Notes: generated from the sequence alone by a model not told the origin. A stretch of DNA of 64,000 nt from Vibrio owensii CAIM 1854 = LMG 25443 (GCF_000817815.1 NZ_JPRD01000015.1:248001-312000), one strand, 5' to 3'. Shown: positions 53,008 to 61,229, counted from the stretch's first letter. Numbers and translations are program-made.

Positions 53008-53556
53008 CTAGATAAGTCCTAGAGCTTTGGCCTGAGTTGCAAATTGAGCTTGATGCTCAGACTCCATACATTGTACCAAAGCCAGATTTAGTAAACGATA
53101 AAGATCACTGTCACTACCAAGAGCTTTCTCAGCTCGATCTAACACAGCCTCTACTGCGTCTTCTCGTTCGGTTTCAGACATTGTTGGAACCTCGGACTCA
53201 CAAATAAATGGCTTATTTGTCATGCACTGACGCATAAATTCATCACGAAAGTAGCGCGCATTGATCATGTGCTTTGTTTCTTTAAGCGCAACGAGATGAT
53301 TGATTCCCGCATTGTCTGGAATTGCTGTAAGAATGCTTTCATCACGGAACTTGACTACATTGTAGAATGGCTGTCTATCCCCTACTCCAATTTCAAGTCT
53401 TTCATTTACATTTCCGCGGCCATAAGGAAGACTCTCGACTTGATCAAGGACCTCACTGGCTTCTGTTTCATCAATAACGTTCGCATTTTTCAACATAAAG
53501 TGTTCTGCCAGGGTAGACGCTGGCCTTGCTGAATTTAGAGTATTTGTAATCATCAT
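53008..53556 (-). CDS. Hypothetical protein (182 aa)
   Basis: GAGGGA precedes ATG 53556. Soluble, helical and acidic (MMITNTLNSARPASTLAEHF), with no recognised domain. It is 8 bp after the gene ending at 53565, so they share a transcript. The position between the iterons and the PRTRC locus suggests a maintenance role. Confidence 0.65.
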   Translation of the reverse strand: MMITNTLNSARPASTLAEHFMLKNANVIDETEASEVLDQVESLPYGRGNVNERLEIGVGDRQPFYNVVKFRDESILTAIPDNAGINHLVALKETKHMINARYFRDEFMRQCMTNKPFICESEVPTMSETEREDAVEAVLDRAEKALGSDSDLYRLLNLALVQCMESEHQAQFATQAKALGLI

Positions 53557-53564
53557 CTGTCCCT

Positions 53565-54182
53565 CTAATTGATGTAGCTTTCCAACTCGGCTTTAGTTAA
53601 GCCATTGTCATTAATAAAGCTTTCCATAAAGTCAGTTGATGTAACCAATTCAAATTTGCTTTTCAAATCTTTGAAAATGTCGCGGTTAAAACTGCGTAGC
53701 AATTTCTTTAACTCAATTTCCAATTCAAATGTTGAATTAAGAATACTTTGCTCTGATTCATTCAGGATTTGCACTGTAGTTGAGTGTTCATCAAACGACT
53801 GGTGGTTTAGGACCGCAATTTTAGCCTTAAGAGTCCCCTTTTGTGCCAGAGCGAGTTCGTGAGAATATTGGGCTTCAAGACCGGCAGATTGAATCCATGT
53901 AGCTAAACAAATGCTCGCGGATCGAATAGATGCACTACCCTCTGGTTTGCAATCTAGCCCTTCAAAACTGATCTCTGGGCTGTAAAGGCCGTGAGATTCG
54001 AGCTTCTGCTCCCAATCTTCTGCTACATCATCAAGCCACTCCTGGTCAGTAAGCTCACACAGTAGATTAAACCAACCAGTGACGCGCTTTTTAACTGCAT
54101 TGTCGCTTAATGGTTTTCCCTTATTAGAGTATAGGAATAACTGATTAACCGAATTGTCTAAGTTGATTTGAGTCTGTTGCAT
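53565..54182 (-). CDS. Hypothetical protein (205 aa)
   Basis: Starts MQQTQINLDNSVNQLFLYSN at 54182. Helical soluble protein with acidic C-terminal half; no domain recognised. First gene of a two-gene operon driven by the promoter at 54225-54257. Confidence 0.65.
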   Translation of the reverse strand: MQQTQINLDNSVNQLFLYSNKGKPLSDNAVKKRVTGWFNLLCELTDQEWLDDVAEDWEQKLESHGLYSPEISFEGLDCKPEGSASIRSASICLATWIQSAGLEAQYSHELALAQKGTLKAKIAVLNHQSFDEHSTTVQILNESEQSILNSTFELEIELKKLLRSFNRDIFKDLKSKFELVTSTDFMESFINDNGLTKAELESYIN

Positions 54183-54224
54183 GTTGTTACCGCCAATATG
54201 TCCTAGTTCATAGTCCTTGTGGCT

Positions 54225-54257
54225 ATTATCCCATTGACCATATCTAAATAATTGATC
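54225..54257 (-). promoter_or_regulatory. GATC-type promoter for 54182 and 53556
   Basis: Minus strand: GATC abutting AATTAT, 17-bp spacer, GATAAT. Confidence 0.75.
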
Positions 54258-54428
54258 ATGAGATTGTGCAAGGAATGGTGAATATTAATATCTCAATTGA
54301 TTGATCATGTTACAAATTTTTTACTTATCCAGTATTTTCGTGAATAAGCTGTGGGTAAGAATGCAGATAGAAAATATTGGCGTGGTGATTAGTCTGTGTG
54401 GAAAGAATGGATATAAGATATGGAACAA

Positions 54429-54463
54429 GCAGTGGGCAATTATATCTCGAAATTGCCCACTGC
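54429..54463 (-). terminator. Strong hairpin after the small 54.5-kb gene
   Basis: Perfect 13-bp stem (GCAGTGGGCAATT and complement) with 9-nt loop, directly after the stop at 54465; no U run. Confidence 0.5.
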
Positions 54464-54464
54464 G

Positions 54465-54623
54465 TTACAAGCGTAAAGTGACAGATACGCGAGTATCAGA
54501 ACGGGTAGTTCGCGAAACAGAAACTGATACACGAACTCGCAAAAGCAATGCAACACTAACAACGGTTAATACCGAGTCGGTAGTTGAAAGCAAAGACACC
54601 AATGAGTCTAATAAAGACAACAT
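54465..54623 (-). CDS. Small Ser/Val/Leu-rich protein (52 aa)
   Basis: ATG 54623 has an excellent AGGAGG site 7 bp upstream. Begins MLSLLDSLVSLLSTTDSVLT and ends in an Arg/Ser/Val-rich stretch. Amphipathic and partly hydrophobic, so it might act at a membrane (toxin-like) or be a regulatory peptide. A perfect hairpin (CTGCGT/ACGCAG, 54643-54660) lies just upstream of its ribosome site. Confidence 0.45.
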   Translation of the reverse strand: MLSLLDSLVSLLSTTDSVLTVVSVALLLRVRVSVSVSRTTRSDTRVSVTLRL

Positions 54624-54688
54624 AGGAACCTCCTACATAAGACTGCGTTCTACTACGCAGCTATGAAAAGAAGCCCTAGCGTAGAGAA

Positions 54689-54796
54689 CTAATTATTTTT
54701 TTGTTTAATCAAAGTTAAACTCCAGTTTTGGTTAATTAGCCCAACACTTTCGAGAAAAGTATGGTGCATAGGTTGTTTAATGTTTCTTGTGTACAT
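54689..54796 (-). CDS. Leader-like small protein (35 aa)
   Basis: ATG 54796 with AGGAGG upstream; begins MYTRNIKQPMHHTFLESVGL and ends at TAG 54689. It is the first frame after the promoter at 54842-54874 and may be a leader peptide for the small gene at 54623. Confidence 0.45.
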   Translation of the reverse strand: MYTRNIKQPMHHTFLESVGLINQNWSLTLIKQKNN

Positions 54797-54841
54797 ACTG
54801 CCCTCCTATTGTCATTGATGAATTTAACTGCATGTGTGACC

Positions 54842-54874
54842 ATTCTAACTTTGAAGATTGTATTCCAATTGATC
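54842..54874 (-). promoter_or_regulatory. GATC-type promoter for the small genes at 54796 and 54623
   Basis: Minus strand: GATC abutting AATTGG, 17-bp spacer, TAGAAT. Confidence 0.75.
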
Positions 54875-54945
54875 ATAGGACCGTACACGGAACGGCTATA
54901 AATAAAAAAAAGCCGACTTCAAGAGCCGACTATGTTTAGTATAAC

Positions 54946-55749
54946 TTACGCTGCTTCAACTTCGGGCGAAAAGCCGTACATAGCCCACACGTTTTTGTCT
55001 ACCTTGAACGGGAATGTCTCCATTGTTTTTAAGTTGAACATAAACCCGAAGTTCTCCAAAGAGCCAGTACGCATCAATGGATATAGAATCATAGAGATAG
55101 ATAAGGTTGCCAAGGTCTGGTTAACGCCAAAGCTCTGTTTTGAAATGGCTTCTTGTGTACTACAGCTAGGTGTGGAAATCTTACTTTCATCAATCGTAGC
55201 CCATTGATTTCCGAATAATTGGTAAGGCGATGGAAGTGTATTAATGCCATCACCATCAAGTTGTGACCCGATAACGCATTGCCCCGACTCTTTAGAATTT
55301 CCCAGATCCATCCAGTAGTTATCTTTTCTTCCTACCTTTTTTAGAGTCTTTCCAATTTCTACTCGCGCTGATGCTGAATCAACAGTAGTGATCAGTAAGT
55401 CACAAGCTTTAGCATTACTATCGTACTTACCACAAACAGCTTTCCAATTAACTTCACCGAATTGATTAAAGCGGTTTACGAGTAAACTTGCTTTGTAATG
55501 CCCAACATCAAGGTTCGACCAGAACGCCTGTCTACCCACGTTTGGCTCCGTAACTCGCTTAGGGTCATAAACAGTAATATTCAGTCCATTTCCACCAAGC
55601 TTCACCAAGGTGGTGTGTAGTTGAAATAACATCGACAACACTGCGCTACCGGTTCCTCCTGCTCCTACAAGGATAACCTCTACAGGTTTGGATATACCAA
55701 GTAGAGCTTGAGTCGTATTAATCTGTGTGAGAGTGCTGGTTGCTGTCAT
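54946..55749 (-). CDS. PRTRC-system ThiF/E1-like enzyme (267 aa)
   Basis: The ATG at 55749 is preferred over 55857 because a GATC-type promoter lies inside that extension. An E1-type Rossmann fold is clear: VEVILVGAGGTGSAVLSML (about 23-41), DPKRVTEPNVGRQAFW, then YKASLLVNRFNQF. TPSCSTQEAIS (about 213-223) holds the likely catalytic cysteine. PRTRC ThiF proteins adenylate the C-terminus of a ubiquitin-like partner; that partner is probably protein C at 59632-59868. Length fits the family. It lies at the end of the PRTRC locus. Confidence 0.85.
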   Translation of the reverse strand: MTATSTLTQINTTQALLGISKPVEVILVGAGGTGSAVLSMLFQLHTTLVKLGGNGLNITVYDPKRVTEPNVGRQAFWSNLDVGHYKASLLVNRFNQFGEVNWKAVCGKYDSNAKACDLLITTVDSASARVEIGKTLKKVGRKDNYWMDLGNSKESGQCVIGSQLDGDGINTLPSPYQLFGNQWATIDESKISTPSCSTQEAISKQSFGVNQTLATLSISMILYPLMRTGSLENFGFMFNLKTMETFPFKVDKNVWAMYGFSPEVEAA

Positions 55750-55784
55750 AACTTTACCGTTATTAATAAATTGTCTGTTGACGT

Positions 55785-55817
55785 ATTGTCGCAAGAACCC
55801 CGAAGAAGCAATTGATC
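55785..55817 (-). promoter_or_regulatory. GATC-type promoter of the E1-like gene
   Basis: Minus strand: GATC abutting AATTGC, 17-bp spacer, GACAAT, 36 bp before the ATG at 55749. Confidence 0.7.
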
Positions 55818-55860
55818 GAAGCAAAGAACAGGAAGTGAATAGCCTAATCAGCTCCAATTT

Positions 55861-57144
55861 CTATTGTGTCTGTGGCTCTGTAATTTTCATTAGAGTCTCC
55901 AATACACCATCTAACCAAGCTCGATATTTTATGAAAGGAAGAACGTCCTTTGTCTTGTCAATATAGCCCCATGAACTTACGCCCTCTTGCATGTTTGATT
56001 GAGCTTCTTCATCGACAACTTCATTTATGTATTCTTTTGTTTTGTCTGATACGAGTGAAACAAAGAACTCATGCCCTAAACAGTTTTCGTCATAATGACA
56101 AACATATTCATCCCTGATCAAACGGATTGATGGTTTGATACCAAGCAGATATGCCTGTAGTTTTTCTTCCAATTCATTACTTGGGGTTGGTACCGAATTG
56201 AACAAATTGGTAAGAGAGTCGAATAGGCTCAATTCACTTAATGATTGCCAGAACGCCTTGTTTTTGTAAGACGTTTCTTTGCACTCAAGTAATTCAGGAA
56301 TATACATTGAGGATACAAATCGTTTTAACTGGTCGTAGTCTTCCAAATATCCACAATAGTTGTCATTACTGAGGATTTCAGTTTTATATTCGTCCTTTTT
56401 GCGTTTTTTGGCATTCTTTAGGTTAGTAGCTTTAACCAGTAACTTGAAAGCGACTTCAAGATCATAGTTTGATTCCTCGATACCAATCAGATACTGGTAA
56501 ATCTCTCCCAAGCGTTCGGGGTACAAATCACCCTTGCGAGGACATAATTCACCATATGCCATTTCACTGTTACGCTGCAAAGTGGAGGTGCCAAATTCAA
56601 ATGAATCACGTTTGAATTCCAATGTTTCAAGAAATCTGTTAAGCCAAACAACAAAAGGTTCAGACAAATATGTCGTATCAATGTTGATCCAGTTTATTGC
56701 CTGAGAGTCGAATCGAGCACCGTAAAAAGATTCTTTGATATCGTGTGTGAACTCACACTCCCCAACTCTTAAATCCATTGCGATTGGGAAGATGGGAACA
56801 TGGTCTGCATACTCCGGTAGCATCACAGAACGCTTTGTATTGTCGAATAACTGAGAGCAATACCGACTAACTGACCGAACAGTACAATCAAGAATTCGCT
56901 TAGTCTTTAGTGGATCGGTGAAGTCATGATCTAAGAATAAGTCCAGAAGAATAGGGTGTGTGCAAGCTCCCATTGATACTAACTCCATCAAGAACTCGAC
57001 CTGCTTTTTTACAGAAGAAGAAACCAATGAAAAGTCAAAGCCTACATTTTTCTCAGCCAAGTCCTGCCAATCTAAAAAGCCAGTTTGCAGTAGCTGACTG
57101 TAGACAGACATTTGAGCAAGCGATTGGGTTGGTACTGAATTCAT
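55861..57144 (-). CDS. Unknown protein inside the PRTRC locus (427 aa)
   Basis: ATG at 57144 with AGGAAA upstream, preferred to TTG 57171. A long acidic helical protein with no recognised domain (MNSVPTQSLAQMSVYSQLLQ). In known PRTRC loci the gene near B and ThiF can be protein A, a JAB-type metallopeptidase, but no HxH...D motif of that family is visible here. It may replace A or be a new member. Confidence 0.65.
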   Translation of the reverse strand: MNSVPTQSLAQMSVYSQLLQTGFLDWQDLAEKNVGFDFSLVSSSVKKQVEFLMELVSMGACTHPILLDLFLDHDFTDPLKTKRILDCTVRSVSRYCSQLFDNTKRSVMLPEYADHVPIFPIAMDLRVGECEFTHDIKESFYGARFDSQAINWINIDTTYLSEPFVVWLNRFLETLEFKRDSFEFGTSTLQRNSEMAYGELCPRKGDLYPERLGEIYQYLIGIEESNYDLEVAFKLLVKATNLKNAKKRKKDEYKTEILSNDNYCGYLEDYDQLKRFVSSMYIPELLECKETSYKNKAFWQSLSELSLFDSLTNLFNSVPTPSNELEEKLQAYLLGIKPSIRLIRDEYVCHYDENCLGHEFFVSLVSDKTKEYINEVVDEEAQSNMQEGVSSWGYIDKTKDVLPFIKYRAWLDGVLETLMKITEPQTQ

Positions 57145-57160
57145 CTGGATATTTCCTGTA

Positions 57161-57910
57161 TTAACGTGCAAGACGGTCTTTAATAACTTGAATGTATTCG
57201 CCTACATTCGTTGCAACATCGGGAGCCGATTTCAATAGTTCGTCAGGAAACTCCGGTTTATTTTGAAGTTTTTCAAAATTTTCAAAATTGTCACCAGACT
57301 TCATAGAGTCAAATTTAAAACCGGAATATTGAGATTTGAAAATTACGTCTTCAACATCAGCCATAGTTTTATAGCTAACCTCTGTTGGGTACGGAGCTGA
57401 CCCTATGCACATATGGCAGTCAATATAAACATTGGCTACTGGACAGTGATACACAGGGGTTTCAGCAGTAGGGCGGTCAGTGCCTTTAGGGATGGCAACT
57501 AGCCCCATGTAACGCTTGTCTTTCGCTGCAATAAATAAAATACGAGGGTGAGGAACGTTCATCAGCATCTTTTGACCAGATAAGTACCATTGATGACAAA
57601 TCCTTTGGTCTATGTACCAAACAAGCATGGAACTGTCTTCGTACAGAACATTCGCAGGAGTGATCTGTATCCCGTCCTTTTCCTTTTCGTTAGTTAAAGA
57701 GGTCTGTGCTTTGTTCAGAATGTTTTCAAGGGTTACAATAGTAGATTCTTCATCAAGCCAAACTCCATCCATCAACATTCCATCTTTATTAATGTCATGG
57801 CGCGTAATGCCAACATTAGTAACAACAAGTCCAAATTTAAATTCGAGTTTCTTGGCTTTTGCTGAACGTTCTGATGAATTGCATTTTGCTGTTGGTGTGG
57901 CGAAATCCAT
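57161..57910 (-). CDS. PRTRC-system protein B, E2-like (249 aa)
   Basis: ATG at 57910 with GAGG upstream. The second half has the family's hallmarks: VPHPRILFIAAKDKRYMGLV, TDRPTAETPVYHCPVANVY, then DCHMCIGSAPYPTEVS (about 155-195). The Cys in HMCIGS falls where the E2 (ubiquitin-conjugating) fold has its catalytic cysteine. It would accept the ubiquitin-like protein from the E1-like enzyme. Length normal for protein B. Confidence 0.8.
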   Translation of the reverse strand: MDFATPTAKCNSSERSAKAKKLEFKFGLVVTNVGITRHDINKDGMLMDGVWLDEESTIVTLENILNKAQTSLTNEKEKDGIQITPANVLYEDSSMLVWYIDQRICHQWYLSGQKMLMNVPHPRILFIAAKDKRYMGLVAIPKGTDRPTAETPVYHCPVANVYIDCHMCIGSAPYPTEVSYKTMADVEDVIFKSQYSGFKFDSMKSGDNFENFEKLQNKPEFPDELLKSAPDVATNVGEYIQVIKDRLAR

Positions 57911-57953
57911 AATAACTAACCTCAAATGACTGGTTCCTAATATCTATATTCCT

Positions 57954-57986
57954 ATTTTAAGCTCTGCCTACCTTAAGCAAGTGATC
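57954..57986 (-). promoter_or_regulatory. GATC-type promoter for PRTRC B
   Basis: Minus strand: GATC abutting ACTTGC, 17-bp spacer, TAAAAT. Confidence 0.75.
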
Positions 57987-58013
57987 AGATGACAGTTACG
58001 AATACCAGATATT

Positions 58014-58046
58014 AAAAAAGGTCACCGAGCGTTAACTACGATGACC
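58014..58046 (-). terminator. Terminator after the gene ending at 58067
   Basis: Short GGTCA/TGACC stem with long loop, followed leftwards by a run of six U. Confidence 0.5.
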
Positions 58047-58066
58047 TGATTGTGAAAGGAGATAGT

Positions 58067-59368
58067 TTAGTAGCTTTCGTGACAAGAACTGGTAAGCACG
58101 TTAATGTCAGTCCAAAAGGCATGAATAAACGCAAGTGTTTTGATAAAGTCTTTAACTTCGCTGGCGTTAATAAGAGTTGTGTATCTGTCTAAGTTAGATA
58201 GGTGTGATTCTCTGTGACAGGTATTAGCCAGTTCACAAGAAGCATCATAAGATTCATGGTTCGTGAAATACAGAACGTTAGCAGTTGCTTGGTGAGCTTC
58301 GTTAATAGTAGTTTCAAATACGAACTGAATATCGTCAATGTTCATATCCAATTTCTTCAATACAGTAAGTACCGAGAACTCGATGTCATTAAGGTCTTTT
58401 TCATTGGAACAAACTTCTATGATTCGGTGAATGGTTTGTTCGCATGAATCATCCAATTCATTCTTTAGTTCACAAGCTTGGTTTACATTCTTATTGAATG
58501 AAATCTTAGCCAGAACCTGTTCTACACTTGTCCTGAATTCATGATCACTTAACTCTAGAAAGTCTATATCATTATCTGACCGATTAAGCTGATCATTGCT
58601 ATCAAACAATTCAAGATAGACTTCTTGCCAATCTTCCTGATACATATCCTCAATGTCGAAGCCATTCCCGATACCGTTAGGTACAAGTATCCCAAGTATT
58701 CTCTCTGCATCTTCGAGGCTAATGGTTTCTGCATGAATGCTTGGTGTCAATTGATACAAACATTCATCTGTGATTGGGTCAGCCATGAGATTCGTAAAGC
58801 CGATATTTAAGTTGCCAAGAAGATATGCCAATTGCTGCAAAGCATTTTTAAAGGTATCACGCAGTTTGTTTACCTTGATCTCAATGAACATTTTCTCTGG
58901 TGAATTAAAACGAACGGTACGGTAGCTGTATAGCTCAAACTCGGTATCAGGAATCGAATGTGATGCATTATCCAAAGTTAGATCGATTGCAGTATCAAAC
59001 ACACTATAGCGAGTATTTACTGTGCTGAATTGTTTTAGTTGGGACTGATACCATTTAACCAGATACTTAGAAACATCAATCACCAACAAATTCGCCCAAC
59101 GAACATACCTGATTGGATCAGAAATCTCGTTAATAAGACCATTTAATATGATTTGGCTATGATGTCCGACACCATTAACAGCAAGCTCAATCAACTCATT
59201 CAGATGCTTCAAGTTCGCGTTGTTACTTAGGTCATAATACACGTCAAAAGCTTTTGAAATTGAGTCATAACTGTATGGGTTGTTGAAAACATTTTTATTC
59301 AAATTATCCATGCGGCTATCATAAGTCGCAAAGCAATTTAAGCTGTGTATGTTTTGAGTCGGTAGCAT
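58067..59368 (-). CDS. Probable PRTRC-system protein F (433 aa)
   Basis: ATG at 59368; a TTG at 59383 is the alternative. A long helical, acidic protein (MLPTQNIHSLNCFATYDSRM) in the position of F, after C and before B. No motif is certain; the call is by gene order and size. Function of F is unknown in all systems. Confidence 0.55.
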   Translation of the reverse strand: MLPTQNIHSLNCFATYDSRMDNLNKNVFNNPYSYDSISKAFDVYYDLSNNANLKHLNELIELAVNGVGHHSQIILNGLINEISDPIRYVRWANLLVIDVSKYLVKWYQSQLKQFSTVNTRYSVFDTAIDLTLDNASHSIPDTEFELYSYRTVRFNSPEKMFIEIKVNKLRDTFKNALQQLAYLLGNLNIGFTNLMADPITDECLYQLTPSIHAETISLEDAERILGILVPNGIGNGFDIEDMYQEDWQEVYLELFDSNDQLNRSDNDIDFLELSDHEFRTSVEQVLAKISFNKNVNQACELKNELDDSCEQTIHRIIEVCSNEKDLNDIEFSVLTVLKKLDMNIDDIQFVFETTINEAHQATANVLYFTNHESYDASCELANTCHRESHLSNLDRYTTLINASEVKDFIKTLAFIHAFWTDINVLTSSCHESY

Positions 59369-59379
59369 GAATTCTAATC

Positions 59380-59610
59380 TCAAATAAATGGGGGGATAAA
59401 CTCGCTTGTTGCCTTAAACCGCTTCAATCTGATAGATCCAAGTTTATTGGCTGTGTTCTGAGTGTTCATTGGAACAGGAAAATTGTCGCCTATTAAACGC
59501 TTAATCTCTTTGTCTTTGTTCTCAGCCATTGTACGTTTGAATTTAGGGGTAGCATGATGCTCCCCAATTTGTGCAAGCAATGCAGTAACGTTTGATAAAT
59601 TATCGCTCAT
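59380..59610 (-). CDS. Small hypothetical protein in the PRTRC operon (76 aa)
   Basis: GGGG precedes ATG 59610. Basic small protein (MSDNLSNVTALLAQIGEHHA, ending ATSEFIPPFI). No family is recognised. It lies between C and the F-like gene with short spacers, so it belongs to the PRTRC transcript. Confidence 0.65.
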   Translation of the reverse strand: MSDNLSNVTALLAQIGEHHATPKFKRTMAENKDKEIKRLIGDNFPVPMNTQNTANKLGSIRLKRFKATSEFIPPFI

Positions 59611-59631
59611 ACTGACCCCTAAAGATTTAAA

Positions 59632-59868
59632 TTATCCGTTTACCGAAACAGGCGGTAGGTTGTACTTAAACATAATGACTTGTTCACCATCATGGTCGGT
59701 GATTTCACCATCTTCATTCCAGATATGGGTGTGTCGAACTTGCGGATACTGTTGAGCGTGAATTCTATGCACCTCATTAATATCCAAAGGTTGGGTGAGA
59801 CTTTGGCTTGGGTCGTCAAGAACCAGAGTCCCGATCATAAATTTACGAGGAAGAGTTGAAATTGCCAT
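59632..59868 (-). CDS. PRTRC-system protein C, ubiquitin-like (78 aa)
   Basis: GGAG precedes ATG 59868. Shows the family pattern: FMIGTLVLDDPSQSL, DINEVHRIHAQQYPQVRHTH, then HDGEQVIMFKYNLPP. The last residue is glycine (SVNG), as needed for activation by an E1-like enzyme. Protein C is placed in the prokaryotic ubiquitin-like (Prok_Ub) group. It is the likely substrate of the E1-like enzyme at 54946 and the E2-like protein B. Confidence 0.85.
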   Translation of the reverse strand: MAISTLPRKFMIGTLVLDDPSQSLTQPLDINEVHRIHAQQYPQVRHTHIWNEDGEITDHDGEQVIMFKYNLPPVSVNG

Positions 59869-59897
59869 TGGAGAATGCTCCTGTATTTAAACGGTGA

Positions 59898-60386
59898 TTA
59901 AAGCGAAAAATCAGACATTGAGATTTGAGAAACCTGTTGTGCAGCATTTTGCGCAGGTTCATCTACAGCAGCAGGTGTTTGGTCGGTCTGAATTGATTCC
60001 TGATTAGTGGCTGTGTCAGTGGCTGTCGATTCTGGTGATTTAGTTACCGTAGCCCCTTTGCTAGATGCTGTGTTCGCTTTCTGCTTAGGTTGATTTTTGG
60101 CTTTGGAACCTTGTTCTTTTTTCAGATCAGTGGTAATTGAAATCAGTTCATCAGCAGAATGCCCCAAATGTCCGACTAGTTGTTCTTCGAGATCCTGTCC
60201 AGTAACAACAAGGGGTTGAGCTAGTGTTTTTCTTAGCTCCATAACTTTCTGAGAGTCAGTCACCGTTGCACCGTCAGCAATAAAAGACAAGATTAATGAT
60301 GGAGTGCCATTAACACACTGAACCGTCATGACGGCTTTAGATAAAGATGCTTGTTCGAGTGTTGCTAGAATGTTTGCTATTAACAT
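59898..60386 (-). CDS. PRTRC-system protein E (162 aa)
   Basis: ATG at 60386 with GGAG upstream; an in-frame ATG at 60449 is rejected because the promoter's -10 and -35 lie around it. The first about 85 residues (MLIANILATLEQASLSKAVM, then ELRKTLAQPLVVTGQDLEEQ) match protein E; the rest is a low-complexity Thr/Gln/Ala tail. First gene of the PRTRC operon. Confidence 0.8.
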   Translation of the reverse strand: MLIANILATLEQASLSKAVMTVQCVNGTPSLILSFIADGATVTDSQKVMELRKTLAQPLVVTGQDLEEQLVGHLGHSADELISITTDLKKEQGSKAKNQPKQKANTASSKGATVTKSPESTATDTATNQESIQTDQTPAAVDEPAQNAAQQVSQISMSDFSL

Positions 60387-60432
60387 GATGTTGAACTCCG
60401 TGTTGAAATGGTTTGTTTCGTAACTTGAGTCC

Positions 60433-60465
60433 ATTTTATGGTGAAGCAATCAGGTCCAATTGATC
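60433..60465 (-). promoter_or_regulatory. GATC-type promoter of the PRTRC operon
   Basis: Minus strand: GATC abutting AATTGG, 17-bp spacer, TAAAAT. Best-conserved member. Confidence 0.8.
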
Positions 60466-60594
60466 ATGAGACTTTTACAGGAAGGGATATGACTCGTTAC
60501 CTTTACTGATCTATAAGCACATTCATATGAGCGATTTATGAAAATGGGGAAGGTTGGAGAAAATCAGTTAGCTGAATAGAAATGCCCCACTTAA

Positions 60595-60612
60595 ATGTGG
60601 GGACTGTAAGTT
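60595..60612 (-). terminator. Hairpin after the gene ending at 60641
   Basis: 6-bp GC stem (CCCCAC/GTGGGG) with AT loop and a weak U-rich tail. Confidence 0.5.
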
Positions 60613-60640
60613 GATTCGGAAGAATCTGTGCATGAATATT

Positions 60641-60994
60641 TTAGAAAGTGATAGATGCTGTTTTCTTTTTGTAGTTGATAGAAACGCTAATGTAACAAGA
60701 AAAGCAATCTTTGAATCTGGCATTGTGTTCAGCAACCTTTTCAGCCGTGTTCAGTCTTGTGGTGCTTGGCCGACCATAACTCCGCTCAAACTCAAGTAGC
60801 AAAGATTTCAGTTTTGGTTGCATTTCACGACACTTTTCATCGAAACGGATACGCTCAGTAGTGTTTGCAATATCCTGTGCCTGGAACTTCAATACAGATT
60901 CGCCATTACGTTCTTTGGGGAATAGCCACATACCCAAAACCACAGAGAGGGTTAGTGGTTTGAAATCTCGAATGTCTGCTACTACCTGATCCAT
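60641..60994 (-). CDS. Hypothetical basic protein (117 aa)
   Basis: ATG at 60994 with AGGA upstream, preferred over 61069, which would include the promoter. Basic helical protein (MDQVVADIRDFKPLTLSVVL) without recognised domain. Lies between parB and the PRTRC operon with its own promoter. Confidence 0.65.
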   Translation of the reverse strand: MDQVVADIRDFKPLTLSVVLGMWLFPKERNGESVLKFQAQDIANTTERIRFDEKCREMQPKLKSLLLEFERSYGRPSTTRLNTAEKVAEHNARFKDCFSCYISVSINYKKKTASITF

Positions 60995-61034
60995 TTTATA
61001 TCCTATTGGGTGATGTTTACGTTGTTTAACTAAT

Positions 61035-61067
61035 AGTATTCTAAAACGGTTTATATACCGTCTGATC
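61035..61067 (-). promoter_or_regulatory. GATC-type promoter for the gene at 60994
   Basis: Minus strand: GATC abutting AGACGG, 17-bp spacer, AATACT. Overlaps a small palindrome (ACGGT...ACCGT) that may be an operator. Confidence 0.55.
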
Positions 61068-61122
61068 ATGTGACCATGATTCTGGTCCGTTATTCATCCG
61101 ACAGGAGTGTGACGGTAATGAC

Positions 61123-61181
61123 GGTGCGAATTACGTGGTAATTTGAGGTGTAAATAGTTATCTAACTATATGATATATAAG
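61123..61181. repeat. Repeated 59-bp element, copy 3 (next to parB)
   Basis: GGTGCGAATTAC-GTG-GTAATTTGA, ending GATATATAAG; the closest relative is copy 1 at 42555. GGTGCGAA recurs at 61203. Being beside the partition genes makes it a candidate ParB-binding (parS) site. Confidence 0.7.
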
Positions 61182-61229
61182 GTAAAACATTGAAAATGGA
61201 GAGGTGCGAAATTTTGCGAATTTAAAAAA

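Noticed and set aside
54301..54666. Rightward 121-codon frame between the rep and PRTRC regions
   Set aside because: No ribosome site, and it spans two leftward promoters' elements and hairpins; the leftward tiny frames have far better ribosome sites.
54903..54933. Apparent terminator after the E1-like gene
   Set aside because: GCCGACT occurs as a direct, not inverted, repeat, so it cannot form a stem despite the T run.
55750..55857. Longer start for the E1-like protein
   Set aside because: A GATC-type promoter (55785-55817) lies inside it, and the shorter form fits the family's usual length.
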